DNA of 7,932 bases from CAIXDB01 sp038327915. Its GTDB lineage: Bacteria > Patescibacteriota > Minisyncoccia > Phycocordibacterales > DATDWN01. The notes beneath the pieces were generated by a model, which made no database searches, was not told where the DNA came from, and was given only the letters and a program-made list of their open reading frames with translations. The DNA lies in assembly GCA_038327915.1 (NCBI GenBank), contig JBBQLO010000033.1, positions 1-7,932 of the forward strand, read 5' to 3'. The position numbers and the translations under genes were made by a program. Shown piece after piece: positions 1-5,940 of this stretch (the first letter of the stretch is position 1; the number at the start of each line of letters is the position of its first letter).

Positions 1-2
1 GA

Positions 3-134
3 GATATTAGTACCGTCAGTGAGGAAGAGATGGATGAGATCCATTCCTTTCTCAATGACCGACCGAGAGAGTGTATTGCGTGGAGGACTGCGAACCAGTA
101 TTATGTAGAATCAACTGTCCTACTTGAGGGGTAG
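3..134 (+). CDS. IS30-family transposase, C-terminal fragment (cut by window edge)
   Basis: An open frame enters from the left edge and ends at TAG 132-134, giving 43 residues. The segment SFLNDRPRECIAWRTANQYY matches the end of the DDE integrase domain of IS30-family transposases, where a helix carrying the catalytic Glu is followed by N-x-RPRK-x-LG(W/Y)-x-TP-x-E. Here E9-E10 lie on the acidic helix before the NDRPRE motif. The family normally has Lys and Gly-Trp/Tyr where this copy has Glu, Ala and Trp, and TP is TA, so it may be decaying. A weak imperfect hairpin (GGGTAGC / GCTAACC, about 129-147) overlaps the stop. The rest of the element, including the other inverted repeat, is outside the window, so activity cannot be judged. 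The family call rests on this short motif only. Confidence 0.68.
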   Translation, partial: DISTVSEEEMDEIHSFLNDRPRECIAWRTANQYYVESTVLLEG

Positions 135-179
135 CGGGAGGCTAACCTTCTAGTATAGATCATAGCATATAATACCCCA

Positions 180-208
180 TTGTGTCAAATATATTTATAC
201 TGTATACT
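180..208 (+). promoter_or_regulatory. Probable promoter of lepB, leaderless geometry
   Basis: A -35-like TTGTGT (180-185) and a -10 TATACT (203-208) are separated by exactly 17 bp. A second TATACT lies at 196-201. Only 8 nt separate the -10 from the lepB ATG at 217, so transcription would start at or within a base or two of the start codon. No Shine-Dalgarno sequence is present. The -35 match is poor (3 of 6) and the -10 good (5 of 6). Confidence 0.45.
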
Positions 209-216
209 TTTGTCAC

Positions 217-852
217 ATGAACCCTGAAAACACACCTACACAGGTCATATCCGACCCCAAGACATCCGCATCATCTGTTACCCCTATTCCAACATGGAAA
301 TCAGTTTTGAAAGAAATTCTCATATTTCTCATCATTGCCGTCTGCATTGTCCTCCCTTTCCGGGCCTACGTCGCTGAACCCTACATCGTCTCTGGTACCT
401 CTATGGACCCCACTTTTGCAACTGGCGACTATCTTATCGTCAATAAACTCTCATACGAGCTCGGAAACCCGGAAAGAAACACTGTGGTCATTTTCACACT
501 TCGTTTACCGAACCAACCCACACGAGACCTCATCAAACGCATTATTGGTCTTCCGGGTGATACAGTTGTAATGAATGGAACAGGCGTCACTATAACCAAC
601 ACTGCACACCCTCATGGATTTATACTCGATCAATCCTATCTCACCCACACCATGCCGGCATCATTCAATGTCACTCTCGGACAAAACGAATATTTTGTGA
701 TGGGTGACAATCGTCCCGCAAGTTACGACTCACGTTCGTGGGGAGTACTTCATCGCAAGGACATAATTGGTCAACCTTTCTTACGTCTCCTTCCTGTTGC
801 GGAAATAGGTACACTACCCGGAAACGACAAAATACTGAGCAAGGACAAATAA
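217..852 (+). CDS. lepB: Signal peptidase I (leader peptidase)
   Basis: This membrane serine protease (S26) removes signal peptides from exported proteins on the outer face of the cytoplasmic membrane. The 211 residues show a polar N-terminus, one hydrophobic segment (about 33-48) and then the S26 boxes in order. Box B SGTSMDPT places the nucleophile at Ser62. GDYLIVNKLSY (70-80) follows. KRIIGLPGD gives the general base Lys107, and GDNRPASYDSRSWG (163-176) is box E. Length and single anchor resemble the compact Gram-positive or CPR type rather than the E. coli form with two membrane segments. The ATG at 217 is chosen because it precedes the anchor and sits 8 nt after a -10 element. The next gene begins 2 nt after the stop, suggesting co-transcription. 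All catalytic residues are intact, so an active enzyme is expected. Confidence 0.95.
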   Translation: MNPENTPTQVISDPKTSASSVTPIPTWKSVLKEILIFLIIAVCIVLPFRAYVAEPYIVSGTSMDPTFATGDYLIVNKLSYELGNPERNTVVIFTLRLPNQPTRDLIKRIIGLPGDTVVMNGTGVTITNTAHPHGFILDQSYLTHTMPASFNVTLGQNEYFVMGDNRPASYDSRSWGVLHRKDIIGQPFLRLLPVAEIGTLPGNDKILSKDK

Positions 853-854
853 CA

Positions 855-2042
855 ATGAAAAATAAACAAAAAACCGAGAAAAACTACCTCGCCACTGAAT
901 GTGACAGAGTTGGTGAAATTGCCGTACACTACGGTTTTACTGTCGTCACACCTCCTCACGTTTCCTCAAAAGACATTGTCGAAGCTAAAATTTTCAAAGA
1001 CTTTGATCACTACCAAGACGCTGAGGAAAAAGTGTCCCTCATGCACTGGTATAGTGAAGAACTTCAGGGGCAAAGCCACCCCGTAATGATTCAGTATAAA
1101 AAAACACACGGAGGGATTGGCCAGAAAAAAAATTCTCAAGAAGAAGTTTATGGTTTTGAAATCATTGGCAATGCTCGGGCAGAAAGTGAGGCTGTGCTTC
1201 TCAAAGTCGCAGTGGCGGTACTTCGAGATCTAGGATACACAACTATCGCCATCGACATCAACAGCGTCGGAGACAAGGAATCAATCGTTAAATTTGAGCG
1301 TGAATTAAATAACTACTACCGCAAAAACACAACACTGCTTCCTACCAAAGCACGACAAGAATTTAAGAAAAATCATCACTCTGTCCTTATGGACCAATCA
1401 AAAGATACGGAAGAATTCAGAAATGGTGCTCCACAGACAATAGGAACTCTCAATGATCAAAGCCGACTACACTTTAAGGAAGTACTCGAATACATGGAGG
1501 CATTTGGAGAGGCATATGCTATTCGACCAAGTCTCTTGTCAAACAAATTATTTGCTTCACATACCACTTTTGAAATCCACGACACATCGCCTTCTACAAA
1601 AAAAAGCGAGGCATACATTCCACTCGCATATGGATATCGGTATAATTACCTTACTAAAAAAATAGGTGGCAAAAAAGATATACCCTCTATTGGTATCACG
1701 CTTATCATTCCTAAAATCAGAATCCCGAAAAAGAAAATCATCCTTAAAAATATAAAAAAACCTAAATTCTACCTTGTTCAACTTGGCAATACTGCCAAAC
1801 TCAAAGCGCTCAATGTAGTAGAAATGTTACGTCGGGAAAAAATTCCCGTCTATCATTCCGTAACAAAAGACAAAATCACCGGACAGCTTTCAGGTGCTGA
1901 GTATATGAAAGCTACTCACGTACTCATCATAGGACAAAAGGAAGCAATCGAAAACTCTATTGTTGTCCGTCATATAACCAGTCGGGAACAAGAAACTGTA
2001 CCTCTTACCGAGCTGGCTGATTTCTTAAAAAGATTAAAATAA
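855..2042 (+). CDS. Degenerate histidyl-tRNA synthetase-like protein (HisRS paralog, probably not a synthetase)
   Basis: The 395-residue protein has class-II HisRS architecture. The N-terminal segment with YGFTVVTPP (26-34) corresponds to motif 1. VYGFEIIGNARAESEAVLLKVA (98-119) matches the region after motif 2 (Q-x-G-x-E-x-x-G plus acidic helix). The C-terminal domain (about 304-395) is a clear HGTP anticodon-binding fold: FYLVQLG, LRREKIPVYHS, HVLIIGQKEAIENSIVVRHI, ETVPL. Catalytic signatures are missing. The motif-2 FRYERPQ stretch is replaced by IQYKKTHGG. The histidine-binding RGLDYY is replaced by LSNKLFASHTTFE (228-240). The motif-3 arginine aligns with Lys287. It is therefore probably a HisRS-derived tRNA-binding or regulatory protein, though HisZ-like roles or an unusual active enzyme cannot be excluded. 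The ATG at 855 is preferred over an upstream in-frame extension because it has AAGGA at 841-845, lies 2 nt after lepB and starts where homology starts. Confidence 0.85.
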   Translation: MKNKQKTEKNYLATECDRVGEIAVHYGFTVVTPPHVSSKDIVEAKIFKDFDHYQDAEEKVSLMHWYSEELQGQSHPVMIQYKKTHGGIGQKKNSQEEVYGFEIIGNARAESEAVLLKVAVAVLRDLGYTTIAIDINSVGDKESIVKFERELNNYYRKNTTLLPTKARQEFKKNHHSVLMDQSKDTEEFRNGAPQTIGTLNDQSRLHFKEVLEYMEAFGEAYAIRPSLLSNKLFASHTTFEIHDTSPSTKKSEAYIPLAYGYRYNYLTKKIGGKKDIPSIGITLIIPKIRIPKKKIILKNIKKPKFYLVQLGNTAKLKALNVVEMLRREKIPVYHSVTKDKITGQLSGAEYMKATHVLIIGQKEAIENSIVVRHITSREQETVPLTELADFLKRLK

Positions 2043-2064
2043 CAAGTAAACTATATACTTAAAA

Positions 2065-2111
2065 TATCATACTCCGCATCAATTATTTGAAATATATACA
2101 AAGGTATGATA
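2065..2111 (+). promoter_or_regulatory. Inverted repeat in the rpsU leader or promoter region
   Basis: TATCATAC (2065-2072) is the exact reverse complement of GTATGATA (2104-2111), with a 31-nt AT-rich spacer. It lies in the 122-nt gap between the HisRS-like gene and rpsU. Two GATAAT hexamers (2145-2150 and 2155-2160) just before the rpsU ATG could serve as -10 elements, but neither has a good -35. The repeat could be an operator or a leader hairpin for bS21 autoregulation. That role is inference only. Nothing else is evident in this gap. Confidence 0.35.
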
Positions 2112-2164
2112 GCATTGTAAAACAACAGCCCGAATAGTAAAAAAGATAATACTCGATAATACAT

Positions 2165-2413
2165 ATGATAAACGCAGAAGTCCTTAAAACAGGCAATGAA
2201 AATAACGTTAATTTGATCCGCCGTTTCACCAAGCGAGTACAAAACGCGGGTATTTTACCTCGTGTTAGAAGTATTCGATACTCTACCCGTAAAGCCTCAA
2301 AGTATGTTAAAAAGAAAAAAACTCTTAAGGTCATTCGACGTCGTGAAGAGGTTACCGAACTTATCAAGCTCGGTAAAATGAGTGAATTCACCCCTCGAGG
2401 TGGTAAGAAATAA
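2165..2413 (+). CDS. rpsU: 30S ribosomal protein bS21
   Basis: bS21 is a small basic subunit protein near the anti-Shine-Dalgarno region of 16S rRNA that assists initiation. The 82-residue product has the family pattern: a short beta start (INAEVLKTGNENNVNLI), the RRFTKRVQNAGIL motif (about residues 19-32), then a helix with clustered basic residues (KYVKKKKTLKVIRRR). It is longer than typical bS21 (about 60-70 residues) by a C-terminal tail, ELIKLGKMSEFTPRGGKK. The ATG at 2165 is the only sensible start, because homology begins immediately. No clear Shine-Dalgarno precedes it. ybeY starts 19 nt after the stop, and ftsA follows, so the three probably form one unit. Confidence 0.9.
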   Translation: MINAEVLKTGNENNVNLIRRFTKRVQNAGILPRVRSIRYSTRKASKYVKKKKTLKVIRRREEVTELIKLGKMSEFTPRGGKK

Positions 2414-2432
2414 AAAAGCGGTGGAAGAAACA

Positions 2433-2786
2433 TTGAGTATCACCAATGCAACAAAAGGCGCACTTCGAAATGTAACAAGAAGTGTGCCTTTTGTTGAAAT
2501 TAAAAACATTATTTTGGGTAAAAAATACGAACTCTCACTCGTATTCATCAGTAAAAAAAAGTCTCATGAGCTCAACTACATATACCGAGGAAAAGATAAA
2601 CCCACGAACGTGTTGAGCTTCTCACTTGATACTAAAACTGGAGAAATTTTCATTACGCCCAGCGTCACCGAAAAAAGTGAAATTGGTTTTTTGTTTATCC
2701 ACGGTTGCTTGCATTTGAAAGGAATGGAACATGGGAGTACAATGGAAGAGTTGGAAGAAAAATTTCGAAAACGTTTTCATGTGTAA
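2433..2786 (+). CDS. ybeY: Endoribonuclease YbeY (16S rRNA maturation), probable TTG start
   Basis: YbeY is a zinc metalloprotein required for 16S rRNA 3'-end processing and 70S quality control. From the proposed start the protein has 117 residues. It contains YRGKDKPTNVLSF (51-63), with the conserved Arg52, and the zinc motif HGCLHLKGMEH with His90, His94 and His100. The stretch between GEIFI (70-74) and the zinc motif is shorter than in E. coli, so this is a compact form. The open frame extends upstream to GTG codons at 2382, 2400 and 2421, the first two inside rpsU. TTG 2433 is preferred because GGAAGA (2423-2428) lies 4 nt ahead and the product then begins MSITNATK, like family N-termini. 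The pairing with rpsU suits a ribosome-maturation role. Confidence 0.88.
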   Translation: MSITNATKGALRNVTRSVPFVEIKNIILGKKYELSLVFISKKKSHELNYIYRGKDKPTNVLSFSLDTKTGEIFITPSVTEKSEIGFLFIHGCLHLKGMEHGSTMEELEEKFRKRFHV

Positions 2787-2824
2787 TAAAATATTTTTCC
2801 TCAAAATTTTTTCATAAACTAAAA

Positions 2825-4009
2825 ATGGCCCGTAACATCACTGTAGGTATCGATATTGGCACATACCAGGTTAAAGTGGTTGTCTGTGAACGTGTCGAAA
2901 ATTCCCTGCAAGGTAAAAACGCGGCCAAAATAATAGCCACAGGCATATCTGAGTCAAAAGGCTTGCGACACGGTTATATTATTCACGAAAGTGAAGTTGT
3001 TCACAGTATTAAAAGTGCAGTGGCAATGGCAGAAAAAACTGCAGGTGTAAAAATCCGCAAGGCGTTTATTGCTGTTGGTGGCATCGGGCTCGCCAGTATC
3101 ACATCCTCATCTGCAAGCATGGTCACTCGAGCAGACCAGGAGGTCAGCGAGCTCGATCTTGAAAAATTATCTCTTTCCTGCGAGCAGGAACTCTCACCCG
3201 CACTCATACAAAACCGACGCATCCTCCATTCCATTCCATTATCATACAAAATAGACGGCAAGGTAGTGCTTTCCAAAACTCCGCTCGGTATGAAAGGCTC
3301 GCGACTAGAAGTCAAAATGCTTTTTGTCACTTGCTTAGAGTCTCATCTGAATGATCTTCTTTCTGCTGTGGAGTCAGCTGGTATCGAAGTCGAAGACGTC
3401 CTCGCATCCCCTATTGCTGGAAGTTTTTGTATTCTTTCCAAATCTCAAAAAATAGCAGGGGCACTTCTCGCAAATATTGGTGCCGAAACTATCTCCATCG
3501 TTGTTTTTGAAAATAATATTCCCATATCTCTTGAAGTCTTTCCTATTGGTTCGACCGACATCACCAATGATATTGCTCTCGGATTAAAAATACCCCTTGA
3601 GGAAGCAGAGAATATAAAAATAGGTGCCATCGGGCAAACTTCTTTTTCCAAGAAAAAACTGGAGGAAATAATACACGCACGACTTTCGGACATGTTCGAA
3701 CTTATTGAAAGTCATTTAAAAAAAATAGGCAGAAATGGACTTTTACCAGCTGGTATTTTTATTACTGGTGGCGGTGCAGGCGTTGGATCAATAGAAGACT
3801 TTGCCAAACTATCTCTCAAACTTCCCTCTCGTATTGGCACACTCAATCTCGGCGAGAAAAACAGAGTCAAGGATTCTACGTGGGCTGTCGCCTACGGACT
3901 CTGTCTCCTCGGATTTTCAAAAGAAGAAAAACGTGATTTAGGAATGAAAAGCCGCGTTAACCACGGAGCAGAAAAACTCTTTGGATGGATTAAACAATTC
4001 TTGCCATAA
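2825..4009 (+). CDS. ftsA: Cell division protein FtsA
   Basis: FtsA is the actin-like protein that ties FtsZ filaments to the membrane. The 394 residues show phosphate-1 VGIDIGTYQVKVVV (7-20) and the FtsA-specific 1C subdomain (about 83-165). Phosphate-2 lies at 216-228, followed by GSTDITNDIALGLKIPLEEAE (242-262). The adenosine motif is GIFITGGGAGVGSI (310-323). The C-terminal amphipathic helix GAEKLFGWIKQFLP (381-394) is the membrane-targeting sequence. Phosphate-2 is odd: the usual DIGGGTTDI reads NIGAETISI, with Asn217 for Asp and Glu221 for Gly, so ATP hydrolysis may be weak. PilM shares this fold, but the 1C domain and terminal helix favour FtsA. ATG 2825 is chosen over an upstream extension because homology begins there. 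It lacks a Shine-Dalgarno. ybeY ends 38 nt upstream. Confidence 0.95.
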   Translation: MARNITVGIDIGTYQVKVVVCERVENSLQGKNAAKIIATGISESKGLRHGYIIHESEVVHSIKSAVAMAEKTAGVKIRKAFIAVGGIGLASITSSSASMVTRADQEVSELDLEKLSLSCEQELSPALIQNRRILHSIPLSYKIDGKVVLSKTPLGMKGSRLEVKMLFVTCLESHLNDLLSAVESAGIEVEDVLASPIAGSFCILSKSQKIAGALLANIGAETISIVVFENNIPISLEVFPIGSTDITNDIALGLKIPLEEAENIKIGAIGQTSFSKKKLEEIIHARLSDMFELIESHLKKIGRNGLLPAGIFITGGGAGVGSIEDFAKLSLKLPSRIGTLNLGEKNRVKDSTWAVAYGLCLLGFSKEEKRDLGMKSRVNHGAEKLFGWIKQFLP

Positions 4010-4040
4010 AAAAACGGTACCTTTTATTGAAAAGGTACCG
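4008..4040 (-). terminator. Intrinsic terminator of the minus-strand gene, at the end of ftsA
   Basis: A perfect 11-bp stem (CGGTACCTTTT 4015-4025 with AAAAGGTACCG 4030-4040) has a 4-nt loop. On the minus strand it is followed directly by seven T residues (A-run 4008-4014), the classic arrangement for the gene at 4076-4468. On the plus strand the only T-run (4052-4056) is 11 nt past the stem, so it may also stop ftsA transcripts, less efficiently. Confidence 0.77.
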
Positions 4041-4075
4041 AATGTGCAAACAGTTTTTGCCTCTATCTTTAGATA

Positions 4076-4468
4076 CTACTTCCTCCGACAAAAAATACGA
4101 CCCGAAAATTGGGAAACTGCGGCTTCCTCTCTCAAAATCTCGACAGCCACAGCATATGACAACTCAACACATTCCACCGATACTCGCTCGCCATGAGCCC
4201 TAAAGTACATCAGGGCAATTTCCTCCGGAATCATTCCAGCGGTATAAGCCACTACGACGGTACGTTGCGTTTGCGTCAAACCACGTCCCAGCATCTTCAC
4301 AAGCTTCTTCACATCAACCGGAGAAGAACCCCCCCTACTCCCTGATTGAGAAGCTGGAAGCTTCTCAACTTTTTTTCTACGACCTCTCCTAAAATTAATT
4401 TTGTCCTCTTCAATCACATCACTCGGGAATATCTCGGTGATTGGAAAATCCCATGCATTCTCTCTCAT
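4076..4468 (-). CDS. Unknown 130-residue protein with a putative HTH, divergent from ftsZ
   Basis: I do not recognise this family. The N-terminal half is polar and probably flexible: an acidic start, a basic patch FRRGRRKK (26-33) and a Ser/Gly linker (40-49). Residues 52-116 look helical. LTQTQRTVVVAYTAGMIPEEIALMYF (64-89) resembles the first helices of a sigma-70 region 4 or LuxR-type helix-turn-helix (L-x-x-x-Q-R-x-V-V … G-x-x-x-E-E-I-A). The usual recognition-helix spacing is changed by an apparent insertion (RAHGERVSVECVE), so DNA binding is only a suggestion. It has its own strong promoter (4515-4543), an AAAGGA sequence 9 nt before the ATG, and a terminator at 4008-4040. It is convergent with ftsA and divergent from ftsZ, so it could regulate the ftsZ promoter or itself. 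The dedicated signals make a real gene likely. Confidence 0.68.
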   Translation of the reverse strand: MRENAWDFPITEIFPSDVIEEDKINFRRGRRKKVEKLPASQSGSRGGSSPVDVKKLVKMLGRGLTQTQRTVVVAYTAGMIPEEIALMYFRAHGERVSVECVELSYAVAVEILREEAAVSQFSGRIFCRRK

Positions 4469-4514
4469 TCAAAAAAATCCTTTAACCCCGCAGTCTTGCA
4501 GGATTTCTGCTTTT

Positions 4515-4543
4515 ATTAAAGCAAAGTAAGCATTCCCTGTCAA
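4515..4543 (-). promoter_or_regulatory. Strong sigma-70-type promoter for the minus-strand gene
   Basis: On the minus strand a perfect -35 TTGACA (plus 4538-4543) and a -10 TTTAAT (plus 4515-4520, 5 of 6) are separated by 17 bp. The start would fall near 4508, giving a leader of about 40 nt. The leader contains short dyads such as GCTTT/AAAGC (4509-4522, overlapping the -10). Confidence 0.77.
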
Positions 4544-4566
4544 TTGTTTTTATTTTCCTCGCTTTC

Positions 4567-4583
4567 TGATATAGTACCGGTAC
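4567..4583 (+). promoter_or_regulatory. Probable ftsZ promoter: extended -10 overlapping a 10-bp palindrome
   Basis: TGATATAGT (4567-4575) is an extended -10 (TGn plus TATAGT, 5 of 6). The best -35-like hexamer, TTGTTT 4544-4549, is 20 bp away, so the extended -10 would carry most of the recognition. GTACCGGTAC (4574-4583) is a perfect palindrome across the -10 edge and the expected start, a natural place for an operator. Transcription would give a leader of about 60 nt with no Shine-Dalgarno before the ftsZ ATG. The -35 regions of this promoter and the divergent one adjoin at 4538-4549. Confidence 0.5.
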
Positions 4584-4642
4584 AAATTGATCGATTAGAA
4601 TATTACACATAACACCCGAAGCGAGAAAAATTTCATAAACAC

Positions 4643-5815
4643 ATGCCACAAATAAAACCAGAAGTCGAAGCATTCGCAAGAATCAAAGTTCTCGGTATCG
4701 GAGGATCCGGCAAAAATGCACTGAACCATATGATAAACTCCAAAGTCAAAGGAGTTGATTTTATCGCTATCAATACGGACTCACAAGACCTCCACCACTC
4801 ACTTGCAAAAAGAAAAATACACATTGGTAAAAATCTTACTCGAGGACTTGGTGCAGGTATGAATCCAGAACTCGGCAAACGTGCTGTCGAAGAAACAAAA
4901 GAAGAAATACAAGAAGCAGTCAAAGGTTCAGATATGATCTTCATAGCTGGTGGACTTGGTGGTGGTACTTGTACTGGTGCTGCTCCCATCGTCGCTCGCA
5001 TCGCTAAAGAAATGGGTGCACTAACTGTAGCAATTGTTACAAAACCTTTCTTTTTTGAAGGCCAGCAACGCATGAAGCTCGCCGAAGACGGACTCGAAGA
5101 ACTCCGCCAAGCAGTCGATGCTATTATTGTTATCCCGAACGACCGTCTACTCGCCACTGTTAGTAAAGAAACAACTGCAAAAAATGCATTTTCAATGTGT
5201 GACGACGTTTTGAAGCAAGCTGTCGAAGGAATTTCCGACCTTATCACTATGCCGGGTATTATTAACATCGACTTTGCCGACATAAAAGCTATCATGGAAA
5301 ATGCTGGACCAGCCCTCATGGGTATTGGCTCAGCAACAGGAGAAAAACGCGCCGAAGAGGCAGCAAAAGCAGCCATCAACTCCCCTCTTCTTGAAGTATC
5401 AATGAACGGTGCGAAGGGCGTACTCTTTTCTATTGCCGGAGGAGACGACTTGGGTATGTTCGAAATACAAGACGCAGCCAAAATCATTACTGAGTCTGCA
5501 GATCCAAACGCTCGAATTATTTTTGGTACCGTCAAAGACGACAAACTCAAAAAAGGCGAAGTTAAAATTACGGTTATTGCTTCCAACTTCCCAGAAAATT
5601 TCACTAAAAAATCTCTTTTTAGCCAGCCCGTAACGGCTCGGCAAGAAACTGCCGACAAAGACATTGGCAAGATATACAATTCTCTTCCAACTTCTTTTAC
5701 AAATAAACCCGAACCTCATATGGAAGAAAAGCCGGCGCCAGTAGCAAAAGAAGAGGAAGAAGACGATGATTGGGGTGCAGTACCCGCTTTTCTCAGACGG
5801 TCAAAAATAAAATAG
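4643..5815 (+). CDS. ftsZ: Cell division protein FtsZ
   Basis: FtsZ is the tubulin-like GTPase that builds the division ring. The 390 residues contain every expected block. The N-terminal nucleotide loop is VLGIGGSGKNALNHM (16-30), and the tubulin signature region is AGGLGGGTCTGAAP (102-115). IVIPNDRLL (162-170) precedes the T7 loop NIDFADIK (208-215) with Asp210 and Asp213. The C-terminal domain runs to about 318, followed by a variable acidic linker and the tail peptide DDWGAVPAFLRRSKIK (375-390) that binds FtsA. Two substitutions sit at the nucleotide site: Cys110 replaces the glycine of GGGTGTG, and GGSGK replaces the usual GGGGG. Length is typical. The ATG at 4643 is the first start before homology. 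A strong terminator follows within 30 nt, so ftsZ appears monocistronic. Confidence 0.98.
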   Translation: MPQIKPEVEAFARIKVLGIGGSGKNALNHMINSKVKGVDFIAINTDSQDLHHSLAKRKIHIGKNLTRGLGAGMNPELGKRAVEETKEEIQEAVKGSDMIFIAGGLGGGTCTGAAPIVARIAKEMGALTVAIVTKPFFFEGQQRMKLAEDGLEELRQAVDAIIVIPNDRLLATVSKETTAKNAFSMCDDVLKQAVEGISDLITMPGIINIDFADIKAIMENAGPALMGIGSATGEKRAEEAAKAAINSPLLEVSMNGAKGVLFSIAGGDDLGMFEIQDAAKIITESADPNARIIFGTVKDDKLKKGEVKITVIASNFPENFTKKSLFSQPVTARQETADKDIGKIYNSLPTSFTNKPEPHMEEKPAPVAKEEEEDDDWGAVPAFLRRSKIK

Positions 5816-5842
5816 AAAGTGATGAGAATATTAATTATGAAT

Positions 5843-5886
5843 AATAATAACCAGCCCTAGGCGTTGCCTAGGGCTGGTTATTATTT
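5843..5886 (+). terminator. Strong intrinsic terminator after ftsZ
   Basis: A perfect 20-bp stem (5843-5862 with 5866-5885) closes a 3-nt loop. The core CCAGCCCTAGGC is GC-rich and the base is AT-rich (TTATTATTT on the plus side, AATAATAA on the other). It follows the ftsZ stop by 27 nt and could act in both directions. Confidence 0.93.
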
Positions 5887-5891
5887 GATGT

Positions 5892-5920
5892 TCGACAGAA
5901 GCAGAGTTTTCTGGTACATT
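5892..5920 (+). promoter_or_regulatory. Promoter of the 70-residue gene
   Basis: TCGACA (5892-5897, 5 of 6 to the -35 consensus) is 17 bp from TACATT (5915-5920, 4 of 6), with a TG one base before the -10 (extended form). The start would be near 5927, giving a short leader that carries the AGAGG ribosome binding site. Confidence 0.55.
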
Positions 5921-5940
5921 GCTTTATAGAGGTTACCCAA

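Noticed and set aside
738..854. 39-codon upstream extension of the HisRS-like frame
   Set aside because: It overlaps the conserved end of lepB, lacks homology to HisRS, and ATG 855 has a Shine-Dalgarno at the right distance.
2695..2703. TTATCCACG, near-match to a DnaA box
   Set aside because: It lies in conserved ybeY codons just before the zinc motif and is explained by the protein sequence.
2705..2824. 40-codon upstream extension of ftsA
   Set aside because: It overlaps the zinc motif end of ybeY. FtsA homology begins at Met 2825.
4633..5679. Long minus-strand open frame (348 codons) antisense to ftsZ
   Set aside because: It mirrors the codon pattern of ftsZ, gives a Ser/Ala/Pro-rich sequence with no recognisable domain, and has no promoter or ribosome binding site of its own.
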